A DNA stretch of 64,000 nucleotides, from positions 14,874-78,873 of the forward strand of contig NZ_DBBS01000007.1 in the NCBI RefSeq assembly GCF_002292295.1, read 5' to 3'. A program made the position numbers and the translations under genes. The notes under the pieces are model-generated. The model was not told where the DNA came from. It was given only the letters and a program-made list of their open reading frames with translations, and made no database searches. Within the stretch, counting starts at the first letter, position 1; each line of letters begins with the position of its first letter. Below are positions 17,783 to 25,237 of the stretch, one piece after another. Source of the stretch: Sphingomonas sp. UBA978 (GTDB lineage: Bacteria; Pseudomonadota; Alphaproteobacteria; Sphingomonadales; Sphingomonadaceae).

Positions 17783-17950
17783 ATGGCCAAGCCGACTACC
17801 GTCAAGATCAAGCTCGTCAGCACTGCCGACACCGGCTTCTTCTACGTCACCAAGAAGAACCCGCGCACCAAGACCGAGAAGCTGAGCTTCAGCAAGTACG
17901 ATCCGGTCGTGCGCAAGCATGTCGAGTTCAAGGAAACCAAGATCAAGTAA
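17783..17950 (+). CDS. rpmG: 50S ribosomal protein L33
   Basis: The 55-residue large-subunit protein L33, with MAKPTTVKIKLVSTADTGFFYVTKKNPR and the ending KHVEFKETKIK that is typical of Alphaproteobacteria. It lacks the zinc-binding cysteines (the C-minus form). The ATG at 17783 with GGATTAGGGC upstream is chosen over an in-frame upstream codon. It stands alone as a single-gene unit. Confidence 0.97.
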   Translation: MAKPTTVKIKLVSTADTGFFYVTKKNPRTKTEKLSFSKYDPVVRKHVEFKETKIK

Positions 17951-18163
17951 GCCTCTGGCGGCGGCATGACCGCCGTCGCTGCTTGCGCGATCGCCGGAAA
18001 GCCGTCTGCGCACCATGCGCCGGCGGCTTTCGGCACGTGGTATCATGGTCATTCCCGTTGCCGTGTTCGGGCCCGGCTTCGGACACATTGCGTTCATCTT
18101 CGGACGTCATAGCGGCGGCTGGCGACCGGACATTCCGGCCGCCCTGTATCGCGTCACTACGGG

Positions 18164-18202
18164 CCAAGGGCGGTATTCTCGTTCGGAGGATGCCGCCCTT
18201 GG
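18164..18202. other. Strong inverted repeat between rpmG and divK
   Basis: A perfect 10-bp inverted repeat, CCAAGGGCGG and CCGCCCTTGG, with a 19-nt loop, followed on the plus strand by TTTGT. It could end transcription after rpmG (210 bp downstream) or after divK. No gene is seen in 17951-18242. Confidence 0.55.
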
Positions 18203-18242
18203 TTTGTCCGGCCCGCACGGCCGGAATCGCGCCTGCCGCGAA

Positions 18243-18605
18243 TCACAGCAGTGCGTTTACCGCATCCATGAACCGGGCGAGGCTGATCGGCTTCGACACA
18301 TAGGATCGCGCGCCCGCCGCGCGGATCCGCTCCTCGTCGTCGCGCCCGGCGTAGGCGGTGACCGCCATCACCGGGATGGTGCGCAGCTGTTCGTCCGCCA
18401 TCAGCTCCAGGATCAGCTCGTAGCCGGTGACGTGCGGCATCTGGATATCCATGATGATGAGGTCGGGCGCGAATTCGCGCGCGAGCGCAACCGCCTCGCG
18501 CCCGTCGCGCACCGGCTCGGCAACGAAGCCGTGCGCGCGCAGCAGATCGCAGAACAGCTTCAGATTGAGTTCGTTGTCCTCGACAACGAGCACCCGTTTC
18601 GCCAC
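18243..18605 (-). CDS. divK: DivK-like single-domain response regulator
   Basis: A 120-residue receiver domain without output. The acidic pair is in VVEDNELN, the phosphorylated Asp is about 53 in LIIMDIQMP, Thr/Ala are in MAVTAYAG and Lys is in YVSKPIS. The spacing and the sequence KRVLVVEDNELNLKLF match DivK, which in Caulobacter signals through DivL and CckA to control CtrA. The start is a GTG, either at 18605 (gives MAKRVLVVEDN) or three codons upstream at 18614, where GGAAAGG precedes it; there is no ATG. It is divergent from the DUF3572 gene with only 36 bp between them. Confidence 0.88.
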   Translation of the reverse strand: MAKRVLVVEDNELNLKLFCDLLRAHGFVAEPVRDGREAVALAREFAPDLIIMDIQMPHVTGYELILELMADEQLRTIPVMAVTAYAGRDDEERIRAAGARSYVSKPISLARFMDAVNALL

Positions 18606-18641
18606 GTGCGTCACCAACCTTTCCAAACCGGAACGATAGCA

Positions 18642-18917
18642 ATGCGCACGCGCGATACAAACCTTCCCGATGCGGACGTGCTCGGATTGCAGGCGCTGGT
18701 CTGGACGATCGGCGAACCCGACCGCGCCAGCCGGCTGATCGCGGTCACCGGGCTCGACCCCGACGACCTGCGCGCCCGCGCCGCCGAACCGGCGGTGCTC
18801 GCCGCGGTCATCGGCTATCTCGAATCGTACGAGCCCGATCTCGTCGCCTGCGCGTCTGCGCTGAACGTTTCCCCGGAGGCGCTGGTCGCCGCCCATGCTG
18901 CCCTGGAGGCCCGATGA
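18642..18917 (+). CDS. DUF3572 family protein
   Basis: A 91-residue helical protein (ADVLGLQALVWTIGEPDRASRLIAVTGLDPDDLRARA, then LAAVIGYLESYEPDLVACASALNVSPEALVAAHAAL), fitting the alphaproteobacterial DUF3572 family of unknown function, which is commonly found next to divK. Its stop overlaps the start of the next gene as ATGA, so it is translationally coupled to the HAD hydrolase. Confidence 0.85.
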   Translation: MRTRDTNLPDADVLGLQALVWTIGEPDRASRLIAVTGLDPDDLRARAAEPAVLAAVIGYLESYEPDLVACASALNVSPEALVAAHAALEAR

Positions 18918-19537
18918 AGCCGCTGCTGATTTCCGATTGCGATGAAGTGCTGGTCCATATGGTCCGGCATTTCGGTGTCTGGCTGGGCGAGGCGCACGAT
19001 ATCGACTTCACCCCCGATGGCGCCGATTTCGCCAATAGCATGCGCCACCGGACGACCGGGGCGGTGCCGAGCCGCGAGGAGATGTGGGCGATGCTGGGCG
19101 GGTTCTTCCCCGCGCAGATGCACCGGCAGACGCTGGTGCCGCACGCTGCCGAGGCGCTGGCGCGGCTCGCCGAGCGGGCGGACATCGTCATCCTCACCAA
19201 CATCACCGACGCTTGCAAGACGGCGCGGATCGAGCAGCTGGCGGCGTTCGGCATCGAACACCGCGTCGAATGCAACCAGGGCGGCAAGGGCGATCCGGTT
19301 GCGCGGCTGGTCGCGGAGCACGGCGATCCGGTGACCGTGTTCGTCGACGATCTGGCGGTCCATCACGAATCGGTGTCGCGCCACGCCCCCGGGGTCCACC
19401 GGCTGCACATGGTGTCCGAGCCGACGCTGGCACCCAATGTCGCGCCGGCGGCGCATGCGCATGCGCGGATCGACGACTGGCGCGAGGCGGCGGACTGGAT
19501 CGCGGCGCGCTTCGACGCGGGCCGGCCGGCGGACTGA
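18914..19537 (+). CDS. HAD-superfamily hydrolase
   Basis: A 207-residue haloacid-dehalogenase-like phosphatase. Motif I is LLISDCDEVLV (the second Asp as acid/base), motif II is VILTNIT, and the motif III/IV region contains KGDPVARL and TVFVDDLAVH. The cap is small and alpha-helical. The substrate is unknown. It is coupled by ATGA overlap to the DUF3572 gene. Confidence 0.85.
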   Translation: MKPLLISDCDEVLVHMVRHFGVWLGEAHDIDFTPDGADFANSMRHRTTGAVPSREEMWAMLGGFFPAQMHRQTLVPHAAEALARLAERADIVILTNITDACKTARIEQLAAFGIEHRVECNQGGKGDPVARLVAEHGDPVTVFVDDLAVHHESVSRHAPGVHRLHMVSEPTLAPNVAPAAHAHARIDDWREAADWIAARFDAGRPAD

Positions 19538-19604
19538 GCGGCGGCTTTGCGTGCCCGCGCCGATCCGGTAGAGCGCCGGGCATCTCCATAGCCAAGGACA
19601 GGCC

Positions 19605-20069
19605 ATGACCACGCATCTCGATCGCCGCCTCGAAGAGCTCGGCCTCACGCTTCCCGAAGCCGCCGCGCCCGTCGCCGCCTATGTGCCGGTGGTCGAGGCC
19701 GGGGGCATGCTGCACCTGTCGGGGCAGCTGCCGTTCCGCGACGGCCAGCTCGTCACCGGCCGGCTGGGCGACGGCGTGTCCTTGGAGGACGGGCAGGAGG
19801 CCGCCAAATTGTGCGGGCTGATGATCGTCGCACAGGTGAAGAAGCACCTCGGCGGCGACCTGTCGCGGGTGAAGCGGATCGTCAAGCTGGGCGTGTTCGT
19901 CAATTCGCACGGCAACTTTACCGACCAGCCCAAGGTCGCCAACGGCGCGTCGGAGCTGATGGTCGCGCTGTTCGGCGATGCCGGCAAGCATGCACGCAGC
20001 GCGGTCGGGGTGCCGGTGCTGCCGCTCGGTGCGGCGGTCGAGGTCGACGCGATCATCGAACTGGCGTGA
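19605..20069 (+). CDS. RidA/YjgF family protein
   Basis: A 154-residue protein of the Rid superfamily. RidA itself hydrolyses reactive enamine/imine intermediates from PLP enzymes. The sequence has AGGMLHLSGQLPFRDG, the Arg-containing HARSAVGVPVLPLGAAVEVDAIIELA and the usual length for the longer YjgF-like subgroup. The Arg that binds the substrate carboxylate in RidA is plausible at HARSAVG. A strong hairpin follows the gene. Confidence 0.88.
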   Translation: MTTHLDRRLEELGLTLPEAAAPVAAYVPVVEAGGMLHLSGQLPFRDGQLVTGRLGDGVSLEDGQEAAKLCGLMIVAQVKKHLGGDLSRVKRIVKLGVFVNSHGNFTDQPKVANGASELMVALFGDAGKHARSAVGVPVLPLGAAVEVDAIIELA

Positions 20070-20076
20070 CCGATCG

Positions 20077-20104
20077 GCGGAGGGGGCGCATCCGCCCCCT
20101 CCGC
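20077..20104 (+). terminator. GC-rich hairpin after ridA-like gene
   Basis: Perfect 12-bp stem GCGGAGGGGGCG / CGCCCCCTCCGC with a 4-nt loop, 7 bp after the stop codon. There is no T-run, so termination may be inefficient or factor-assisted. Confidence 0.6.
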
Positions 20105-20135
20105 AAGCGGCATCGTAGCGCCTATATCGGCGGTG

Positions 20136-21278
20136 ATGACCTCTCCGACCGTTGCCGCCCGCCTCGTCGATGGCGTCCGCGCCGTGCCCGCCGACCAGTG
20201 GGACGCCTGCGCGGGCACCGCCAATCCGTTCGTCAGCCATGCCTTCCTCTCCGCGCTCGAGGAGTCGGGCAGCACCGGCGGGCGCTCGGGGTGGCAGCCG
20301 ATCCCGATCGTCGTCGACGATGCGGACGGCGTGCCGATCGGCATCGCCCCGGCCTATGCCAAGAGCCACAGCCAGGGCGAATATGTCTTCGACCATGCCT
20401 GGGCGGATGCCTGGGAGCGGGCGGGCGGCGCCTATTATCCCAAGCTGCAGATCGCCGCGCCGTTCAGCCCGGTGCCCGGCCCGCGATTGCTGTTGCGCGC
20501 TGCCGACGCCGCGCCGGCGCTGATCGCGGCGCTGGAGGCGGTGACCGACCGCCACGGCCTGTCGTCCGCACATGCGACCTTCGTCGCGCCCGATCAGGTC
20601 GCGCTGTTCGAACAGGCTGGCTGGCTGGTGCGCGAGGGGACGCAATTCCACTGGGCGAACGAGGGCTATGCCGGCTTCGACGATTTCCTGGGGGCGCTCG
20701 CCAGCCGCAAGCGCAAGGCGATCCGCAAGGAGCGCGAGGCGGCGGTCGCGGGGTTGACGATCCGCCACCTGACCGGGGCGGAGATCCGGCCCGAACATTG
20801 GGACGCGTTCTGGACCTTCTATCAGGACACCGGCAGCCGCAAATGGGGCCAGCCCTATCTCACGCGCGCCTTCTTCCCGCTGCTGGGCGAGCGGATGGGG
20901 GATCGCGTGCTGCTGATCCTGGCCGAGCGCGACGGCCATCCGATCGCCGGCGCGCTCAACCTGATCGGCGCGGAGACGCTGTACGGTCGCTATTGGGGCT
21001 GCACCGAGGAGGTGCCGTTCCTCCATTTCGAACTCTGTTATTATCAGGCGATCGACGCCGCGATCGCGCGCGGGCTGAAGACGGTGGAGGCCGGCGCGCA
21101 GGGTGAGCACAAGCTGGCGCGCGGTTATGTGCCGGTGCCGACCTGGTCGGCGCATTACATCCCCGATGCGGGCTTCCGGCGTGCGGTCGGCGATTTCCTC
21201 GTCCGCGAACGTGCCGCGGTCGAGCACGAGCACGCCTGCCTCAGCGAACTCGCGCCGTTCAGGAAGGGGGGGGCATGA
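20136..21278 (+). CDS. GNAT-type protein of the DUF482/COG3146 family
   Basis: A 380-residue cytoplasmic protein of the COG3146 group (predicted N-acyltransferases related to FemAB and GNAT). Family features: NPFVSHAFLSALEESGS, VFDHAWADAWERAGGAYYPKLQ, LAGALNLIGAETLYGRYWG and the Cys-Tyr-Tyr region HFELCYYQAIDAAI. The ATG at 20136 is chosen over the adjacent GTG at 20133. The last 20 bp overlap the convergent membrane-protein gene. Confidence 0.85.
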   Translation: MTSPTVAARLVDGVRAVPADQWDACAGTANPFVSHAFLSALEESGSTGGRSGWQPIPIVVDDADGVPIGIAPAYAKSHSQGEYVFDHAWADAWERAGGAYYPKLQIAAPFSPVPGPRLLLRAADAAPALIAALEAVTDRHGLSSAHATFVAPDQVALFEQAGWLVREGTQFHWANEGYAGFDDFLGALASRKRKAIRKEREAAVAGLTIRHLTGAEIRPEHWDAFWTFYQDTGSRKWGQPYLTRAFFPLLGERMGDRVLLILAERDGHPIAGALNLIGAETLYGRYWGCTEEVPFLHFELCYYQAIDAAIARGLKTVEAGAQGEHKLARGYVPVPTWSAHYIPDAGFRRAVGDFLVRERAAVEHEHACLSELAPFRKGGA

Positions 21279-22890
21279 CCGGCCGCCGGCGCGGCGGCAG
21301 CAGATCGGGATCGAGCACCACCGCGGCGGGCGTGCGGTCGTCGATCCGGTAGAGGACATCGCGGCCGCTGCGCCAGATCGGCGTCAGGCCGGTGAGGAAC
21401 TCCGGGCCGACCGGTGCGGGATTGATGAGCCAGACATAGTCGAACGCCTGCCGCGGCAGGAAGGCGAGCGACACCTTGAGCGGTCGCCACCATTCGCCGC
21501 GGCAGCGCCGGTCGGTGACCAGTTGCGACGGATCGTGCGCGAAGCGGCCGGCGGGCACGTAGCGCACCGTCAGCAGCTGCCCGCCCGCCATCGACCATTG
21601 GTCGTTGGCATAGGCAAGGCGGCGATCGAGCGCGATGCCCGCGGCATGCTCCAGCCGGGTCGAGGCCCAGTCGTCGCGGCACGACCGGCCGACCATCGTC
21701 AGCAACCGCGCGCCCTGTGGCACATGGTCGAGCGCCGCGAGCGTCCGGTCGTAATTCTTCGCGTAGAGCCAGTAGCTCACCGTCGTGCCCGCCAGCCGCA
21801 CCCCGAAGAAGGCGAGGCCGAGCGCCGCCAGCGTCGCCGCGCCGCGGAACGATAGGCCGCGCCGCGGCCGCAGCGCGATCAGCGCGATGGCGAGCGCGAA
21901 CGGCGCCAGCCGCATGTCGGCATAGGCCGATCCGAAGACGATGCGCGGCAACAGCACGAAGATCGCGCTGAGGAACAGCGCCGACAGCAGCAGGTTGCGC
22001 GAATATTCGATCCGCTCGTCGCGCACGCCCTTCAGCAGGATGACGAACAACACCGTCACCGAGGCGAGGTCGAACGCCATCCAGCGATCGCGCAGGACCA
22101 TGATGACCCAGCCGACCTTGGCGCGCCAGTTGAACCAGTCCATCGTCTTGCCGGTGACATGGTCGCCCGAGCGCCACAGCACCATCATCGCGAACGGCAA
22201 CGCCAGCGGCAGGCAGCCGATCCCGGCCCGCACCCAGCTCTCCAGCCAGTGGCCGCCCCATCCCGTCTTGTCCGGCTGGTCCTTGCGCAGGTCGTGCTGG
22301 CGGATCATCTCGGCCGAGAAGGCGAGGATGCCGAGCACGCCCCAGCCGAAGGTGTGGCAGACCCACAAGGCGCAGGACAGCGGCACGAACAGGATCGCAC
22401 GCAGCCGCACCGCGCCGAGGCGGCCCATGCGCAGCCAGAGGGCGAACAAGTTTAGCGCGAGCGCCATCGACAGGGCGAAATTGACGAAGCCGAACTGGAA
22501 AGGATAGCCATAGGCGAGCGGCAGCGCGAACAGGGCGGTCGCGGGGATGCGGCCGTGCACCTCGCGCGCGATCCACAGCAGCCCCGACACGGTCAGCGCG
22601 GGGATCGCCATGACGATCAGCTTTACCGCCAGTTCCAGCCCGAAGACCGGCGCGAGCGGTTCGATCAACAGGTCGATGCCGAGGTTGCCGATCATCGACC
22701 AGCGGAAATCATACCATTCCGCCAGCCACGGATAGGCCGGGCCGTCGATCTGGACGCGGTAGCGCCCGATATGGCCGGGCAGGTCGACCAGCGGCGGGAT
22801 CGCCGGATACAGCAACGGGATCACCGTGGCGATCACCACCGCCACGACGAACCACCGCGTTTGCCACCAGTGCAGCTTATGCCCCTGCAT
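21259..22890 (-). CDS. Large polytopic membrane protein (GT-C-like, unassigned)
   Basis: A 543-residue protein with an N-terminal helix (about 13-30), about ten further hydrophobic segments to residue 375, and a soluble C-terminal part of about 170 residues containing Cys pairs and DRRCRGEWWRPLK. The first outside loop contains DLPGHIGRYR, an acidic position like that of GT-C-fold glycosyltransferases that use polyprenyl-phosphate sugars. I cannot assign a substrate. It lies 9 bp downstream of the STT3-like gene, so the two are likely one operon. Confidence 0.75.
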   Translation of the reverse strand: MQGHKLHWWQTRWFVVAVVIATVIPLLYPAIPPLVDLPGHIGRYRVQIDGPAYPWLAEWYDFRWSMIGNLGIDLLIEPLAPVFGLELAVKLIVMAIPALTVSGLLWIAREVHGRIPATALFALPLAYGYPFQFGFVNFALSMALALNLFALWLRMGRLGAVRLRAILFVPLSCALWVCHTFGWGVLGILAFSAEMIRQHDLRKDQPDKTGWGGHWLESWVRAGIGCLPLALPFAMMVLWRSGDHVTGKTMDWFNWRAKVGWVIMVLRDRWMAFDLASVTVLFVILLKGVRDERIEYSRNLLLSALFLSAIFVLLPRIVFGSAYADMRLAPFALAIALIALRPRRGLSFRGAATLAALGLAFFGVRLAGTTVSYWLYAKNYDRTLAALDHVPQGARLLTMVGRSCRDDWASTRLEHAAGIALDRRLAYANDQWSMAGGQLLTVRYVPAGRFAHDPSQLVTDRRCRGEWWRPLKVSLAFLPRQAFDYVWLINPAPVGPEFLTGLTPIWRSGRDVLYRIDDRTPAAVVLDPDLLPPRRRPVMPPPS

Positions 22891-22899
22891 CCGACCGCC

Positions 22900-24618
22900 T
22901 TACGGGGTGGGGACCGCCCCCGACAAGCGTTGTCGCGCAAAGATCGTCGTTCCGTCCGTCGCAACGCTCCGCCGCGCGAAGCCGGGCAAGCCGCGACCGC
23001 GGGCCAGCGTTGCCGCGGCGCTCCGCGGATCGGCGGCTCCGGGCAGGCCGGCGCAGGCCATGACATAGTCGACGTCGACCGCCGCGGCGATCCGCGCTGC
23101 CTGCGCCGGCGGGGCGGCGTAGAAGCGATAGGCGGCGAGATTGCCGGCGGCGTTGCGGTGATAGGGCGCGGCGAGCACGCGGTGGCGGGTCGCGGCAAGC
23201 GCCCAGGCACCGGCGTCGACCGGCGCCATCACCGTGCCGGGCGGCAGCGCCGCGAGCGCCGTCATCGCCGCGGGCGAGCCGCAGTCGCCGCGTGCTCCAC
23301 CGACGGGGGCGACCGGCGTGCCGGGGCCGGTGAGTGCCCGTGCCGCCAGCGGATAGGCCATGCCCGCCGAACCGATCCAGGCGAGTGCGAGCCAGCCGCC
23401 GCCCCGCCTGCGCGCCGCAGCAATGAGCGCCGCCAGCCCCGGCACGGCGAGGATCGCCGCGGCGCCGGCGCCGCGCAATTGCCATGCGGCGATCGCCAGC
23501 GCGACCGCGAGCAGCAGCGCGAGCATGGTCCAGTCCGCGGACCGCCGCCGGTACGCCTGCCACAATGTCGCGGCCAGTCCGACGGCGGCGAGGCCGAGAT
23601 AGCCGAGGCTCGTCGCCGGCGGTGCGGCGAGGACCGATTGCGCCTCCTCGACCTGCGACAGCCAGAGCGCGACGAGGCGCGGATCGACCGCGCCATAAGG
23701 CGACAGGCATTGCGGCGACCGCAGCAGCACCAGTCCCGTGGCCGGCACGACGACCGCCGCCATCGCGACGAGGCGACCGCGCCGGTCGCCTGCCCGCCGG
23801 CCGGCGAGCGCGACGACGGGCAGCGCCAAGGCCAGTACCAGCGCCGCGGCGAACGCCGCTGCGGTAAAGCCGTCGCAGGCCGGAAAGGCAAAGCCGTCGC
23901 CCGCGAACAGCAGGCGCCCCGCCGCCAGCGTCGCTGCGATGCCGAGGCCGAAGGCGGCGAGCGGACGGCCCGTGCCGGTGCAGGCCCAGCGCCACAGCAC
24001 GACCGCGCCGAGCGTGGCGAGGATCGGCAGCGTCTCGAGCCCGACGATCAGGCTGGCGCCGATGCAGGCGCCCGCGATCGCGGCGGTGCGCCCGCGGCCA
24101 TCCAGCATCGCGAGGATCGCGGCGAGCAACAGCACGATCTGCATATTGTGATGATCGATCCGGCCGGGCAGGAACAGGCTGGTCGCCGGATAGGCGAGCG
24201 CGGCGACGACGATCGCCGTCATCGCCGTGCCGGCACCGCCGACCCGTCGCGCGATCCGCGCGACCAGCCACAGCGCGACGGCGAACAGCAGCCCCGGCCA
24301 GACGATCACCGCGGCCAGCTCGGCGTGCGGCGCGCCGGTCCATGGCGTCAGCGCGGCGACGATCGCGGCGGGACCGAGGTCGGCCAGCCGGCTCCAGTGC
24401 ATCGGCAGGCCGGGCGCGGGCCCCAGGCGATGCTGGGCGAGGTCGCTCCAGCGCTGCCCGCCGACCCAGTCGCGGATCTGCTGGAGGCGGACGACGTCGT
24501 CGGTGTCGGGTAGCCGCAGCATCGCCAGATGCGCCCGGTCGGCCCAGCTCCACGCCAGCGTCATCAGCACGGCGAGCGCGCAGGCGAGAAGCGCATCGTG
24601 ACGAAGGCGGACGGGCAT
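22900..24618 (-). CDS. STT3-like GT-C membrane protein
   Basis: A 572-residue protein with about 12 hydrophobic helices. The first periplasmic loop has RLPDTDDVVRLQQIRDW (Asp38/Asp40/Asp41) and later PMHWSRLAD (72-80). A second signature, GRIDHHNMQ (152-160), resembles the DHHxxQ-type motif of oligosaccharyltransferase STT3/PglB/AglB. The C-terminal soluble domain lacks an obvious WWDYG motif. It probably transfers a lipid-linked sugar or is a distant relative with another acceptor. It is the upstream partner of the membrane protein at 21259-22890. Confidence 0.78.
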   Translation of the reverse strand: MPVRLRHDALLACALAVLMTLAWSWADRAHLAMLRLPDTDDVVRLQQIRDWVGGQRWSDLAQHRLGPAPGLPMHWSRLADLGPAAIVAALTPWTGAPHAELAAVIVWPGLLFAVALWLVARIARRVGGAGTAMTAIVVAALAYPATSLFLPGRIDHHNMQIVLLLAAILAMLDGRGRTAAIAGACIGASLIVGLETLPILATLGAVVLWRWACTGTGRPLAAFGLGIAATLAAGRLLFAGDGFAFPACDGFTAAAFAAALVLALALPVVALAGRRAGDRRGRLVAMAAVVVPATGLVLLRSPQCLSPYGAVDPRLVALWLSQVEEAQSVLAAPPATSLGYLGLAAVGLAATLWQAYRRRSADWTMLALLLAVALAIAAWQLRGAGAAAILAVPGLAALIAAARRRGGGWLALAWIGSAGMAYPLAARALTGPGTPVAPVGGARGDCGSPAAMTALAALPPGTVMAPVDAGAWALAATRHRVLAAPYHRNAAGNLAAYRFYAAPPAQAARIAAAVDVDYVMACAGLPGAADPRSAAATLARGRGLPGFARRSVATDGTTIFARQRLSGAVPTP

Positions 24619-24749
24619 CCGCCATGGTCTAGACGGGGGTGCTTAATGCCGCGTTAGGTGGGGTCGGAAGGCCGTCGCTGGTCATCCCGGCCGACGCCGC
24701 GACCCATGGTGTCGCCGCATGTCGGAATATCCGGCGGCGTCAGCGGGTC

Positions 24750-24793
24750 GATGGGTCCCGACGTTCGTCGGGATGACAAACGCGGGGACGGGC
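24750..24793. repeat. GTCCCGACGTTCGTCGGGATGAC palindrome, copy 1
   Basis: Inverted repeat TCCCGACG-TTCGTCGGGA followed by a spacer GAC(a/g)AACGCGGGGACGGGC. It recurs at 24957-25000 and, slightly changed, at 25164-25207, each 207 bp apart and each next to a copy of the argG 3' end. The remaining 24619-24749 shows no gene. Confidence 0.85.
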
Positions 24794-24946
24794 GCAGGCG
24801 CAGGCGCAGCGCGTCGAGCGTGATGACGCCGGCGGCGTTGCGCCGGTCGCAGGCGCCCTGATCGGCCGCGAACGGCACGACCTGTTCGGGATGGAGCGAG
24901 CCGGGCGACTTGCGGCCGACGATAGAGATGCCGCCCTTGCCGAGCG
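24794..24946 (-). pseudogene. Duplicated argG 3' end, distal copy
   Basis: Antisense-strand translation gives GKGGISIVGRKSPGSL, HPEQVVPFAADQGACDRR and NAAGVITLDALRLRL, clearly related to the ArgG C-terminus (GGVYIVGRKSPNSL, QGAYDQRDAAGFIKLNALRLRL). It is nearly identical to the proximal copy 207 bp away and more diverged from argG itself. The frame is open through both copies (170 codons in all), but there is no start signal or domain, so it is a relic. Confidence 0.85.
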
Positions 24947-24956
24947 TCGGCGGGTC

Positions 24957-25000
24957 CATGGGTCCCGACGTTCGTCGGGATGACGAACGCGGGGACGGGC
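24957..25000. repeat. GTCCCGACGTTCGTCGGGATGAC palindrome, copy 2
   Basis: Same palindrome plus GACGAACGCGGGGACGGGC spacer as at 24750, exactly 207 bp further on, between the two duplicated argG ends. Confidence 0.85.
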
Positions 25001-25153
25001 GCAGGCGCAGGCGCAGCGCGTCCAGCGTGATGACGCCGGCGGCGTTGCGCCGGTCGCAGGCGCCCTGATCGTCCGCGAACGGCACGACCTGTTCGGGATA
25101 GAGCGAGTCTGGCGACTTGCGGCCGACGACAGGGATGCTGCCCTTGCCGAGCG
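25001..25153 (-). pseudogene. Duplicated argG 3' end, proximal copy
   Basis: Homologous to bases 25258-25410 of argG at a constant offset of 257 bp. The peptide GRKSPDSLYPEQVVPFADDQ followed by GACDRRNAAGVITLDALRLR parallels the real C-terminus with roughly two thirds identity. Compared with the true locus, about 50 bp covering the stop codon and terminator of argG are missing, so the palindrome spacer joins directly to the coding part. Confidence 0.87.
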
Positions 25154-25163
25154 TCGGCGGGCC

Positions 25164-25222
25164 CATGGGTCCCGAATTCGTCGGGATGACGAACGCGGGG
25201 ACGGGCGTGGGCGCCCGTCCCC
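25164..25222 (-). terminator. Third palindrome copy and argG terminator hairpin
   Basis: The changed palindrome GTCCCGAATTCGTCGGGATGAC (25169-25190) is followed by a perfect 11-bp inverted repeat, GGGGACGGGCG (25197-25207) with CGCCCGTCCCC (25212-25222), 16 bp beyond the argG stop on the minus strand. It probably ends argG transcription, though it lacks a T-run. Confidence 0.65.
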
Positions 25223-25237
25223 TTCGGGATCAGAACA

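Noticed and set aside
17951..18242. A possible small gene or RNA between rpmG and divK
   Set aside because: Several GC-rich inverted repeats are present, but there is no convincing promoter plus terminator pair or coding frame, so only the strongest hairpin was listed.
24654..25166. A 170-codon minus-strand frame as a gene
   Set aside because: It is made of two decayed copies of the argG 3' end and palindromes, with no ribosome site and no complete domain.
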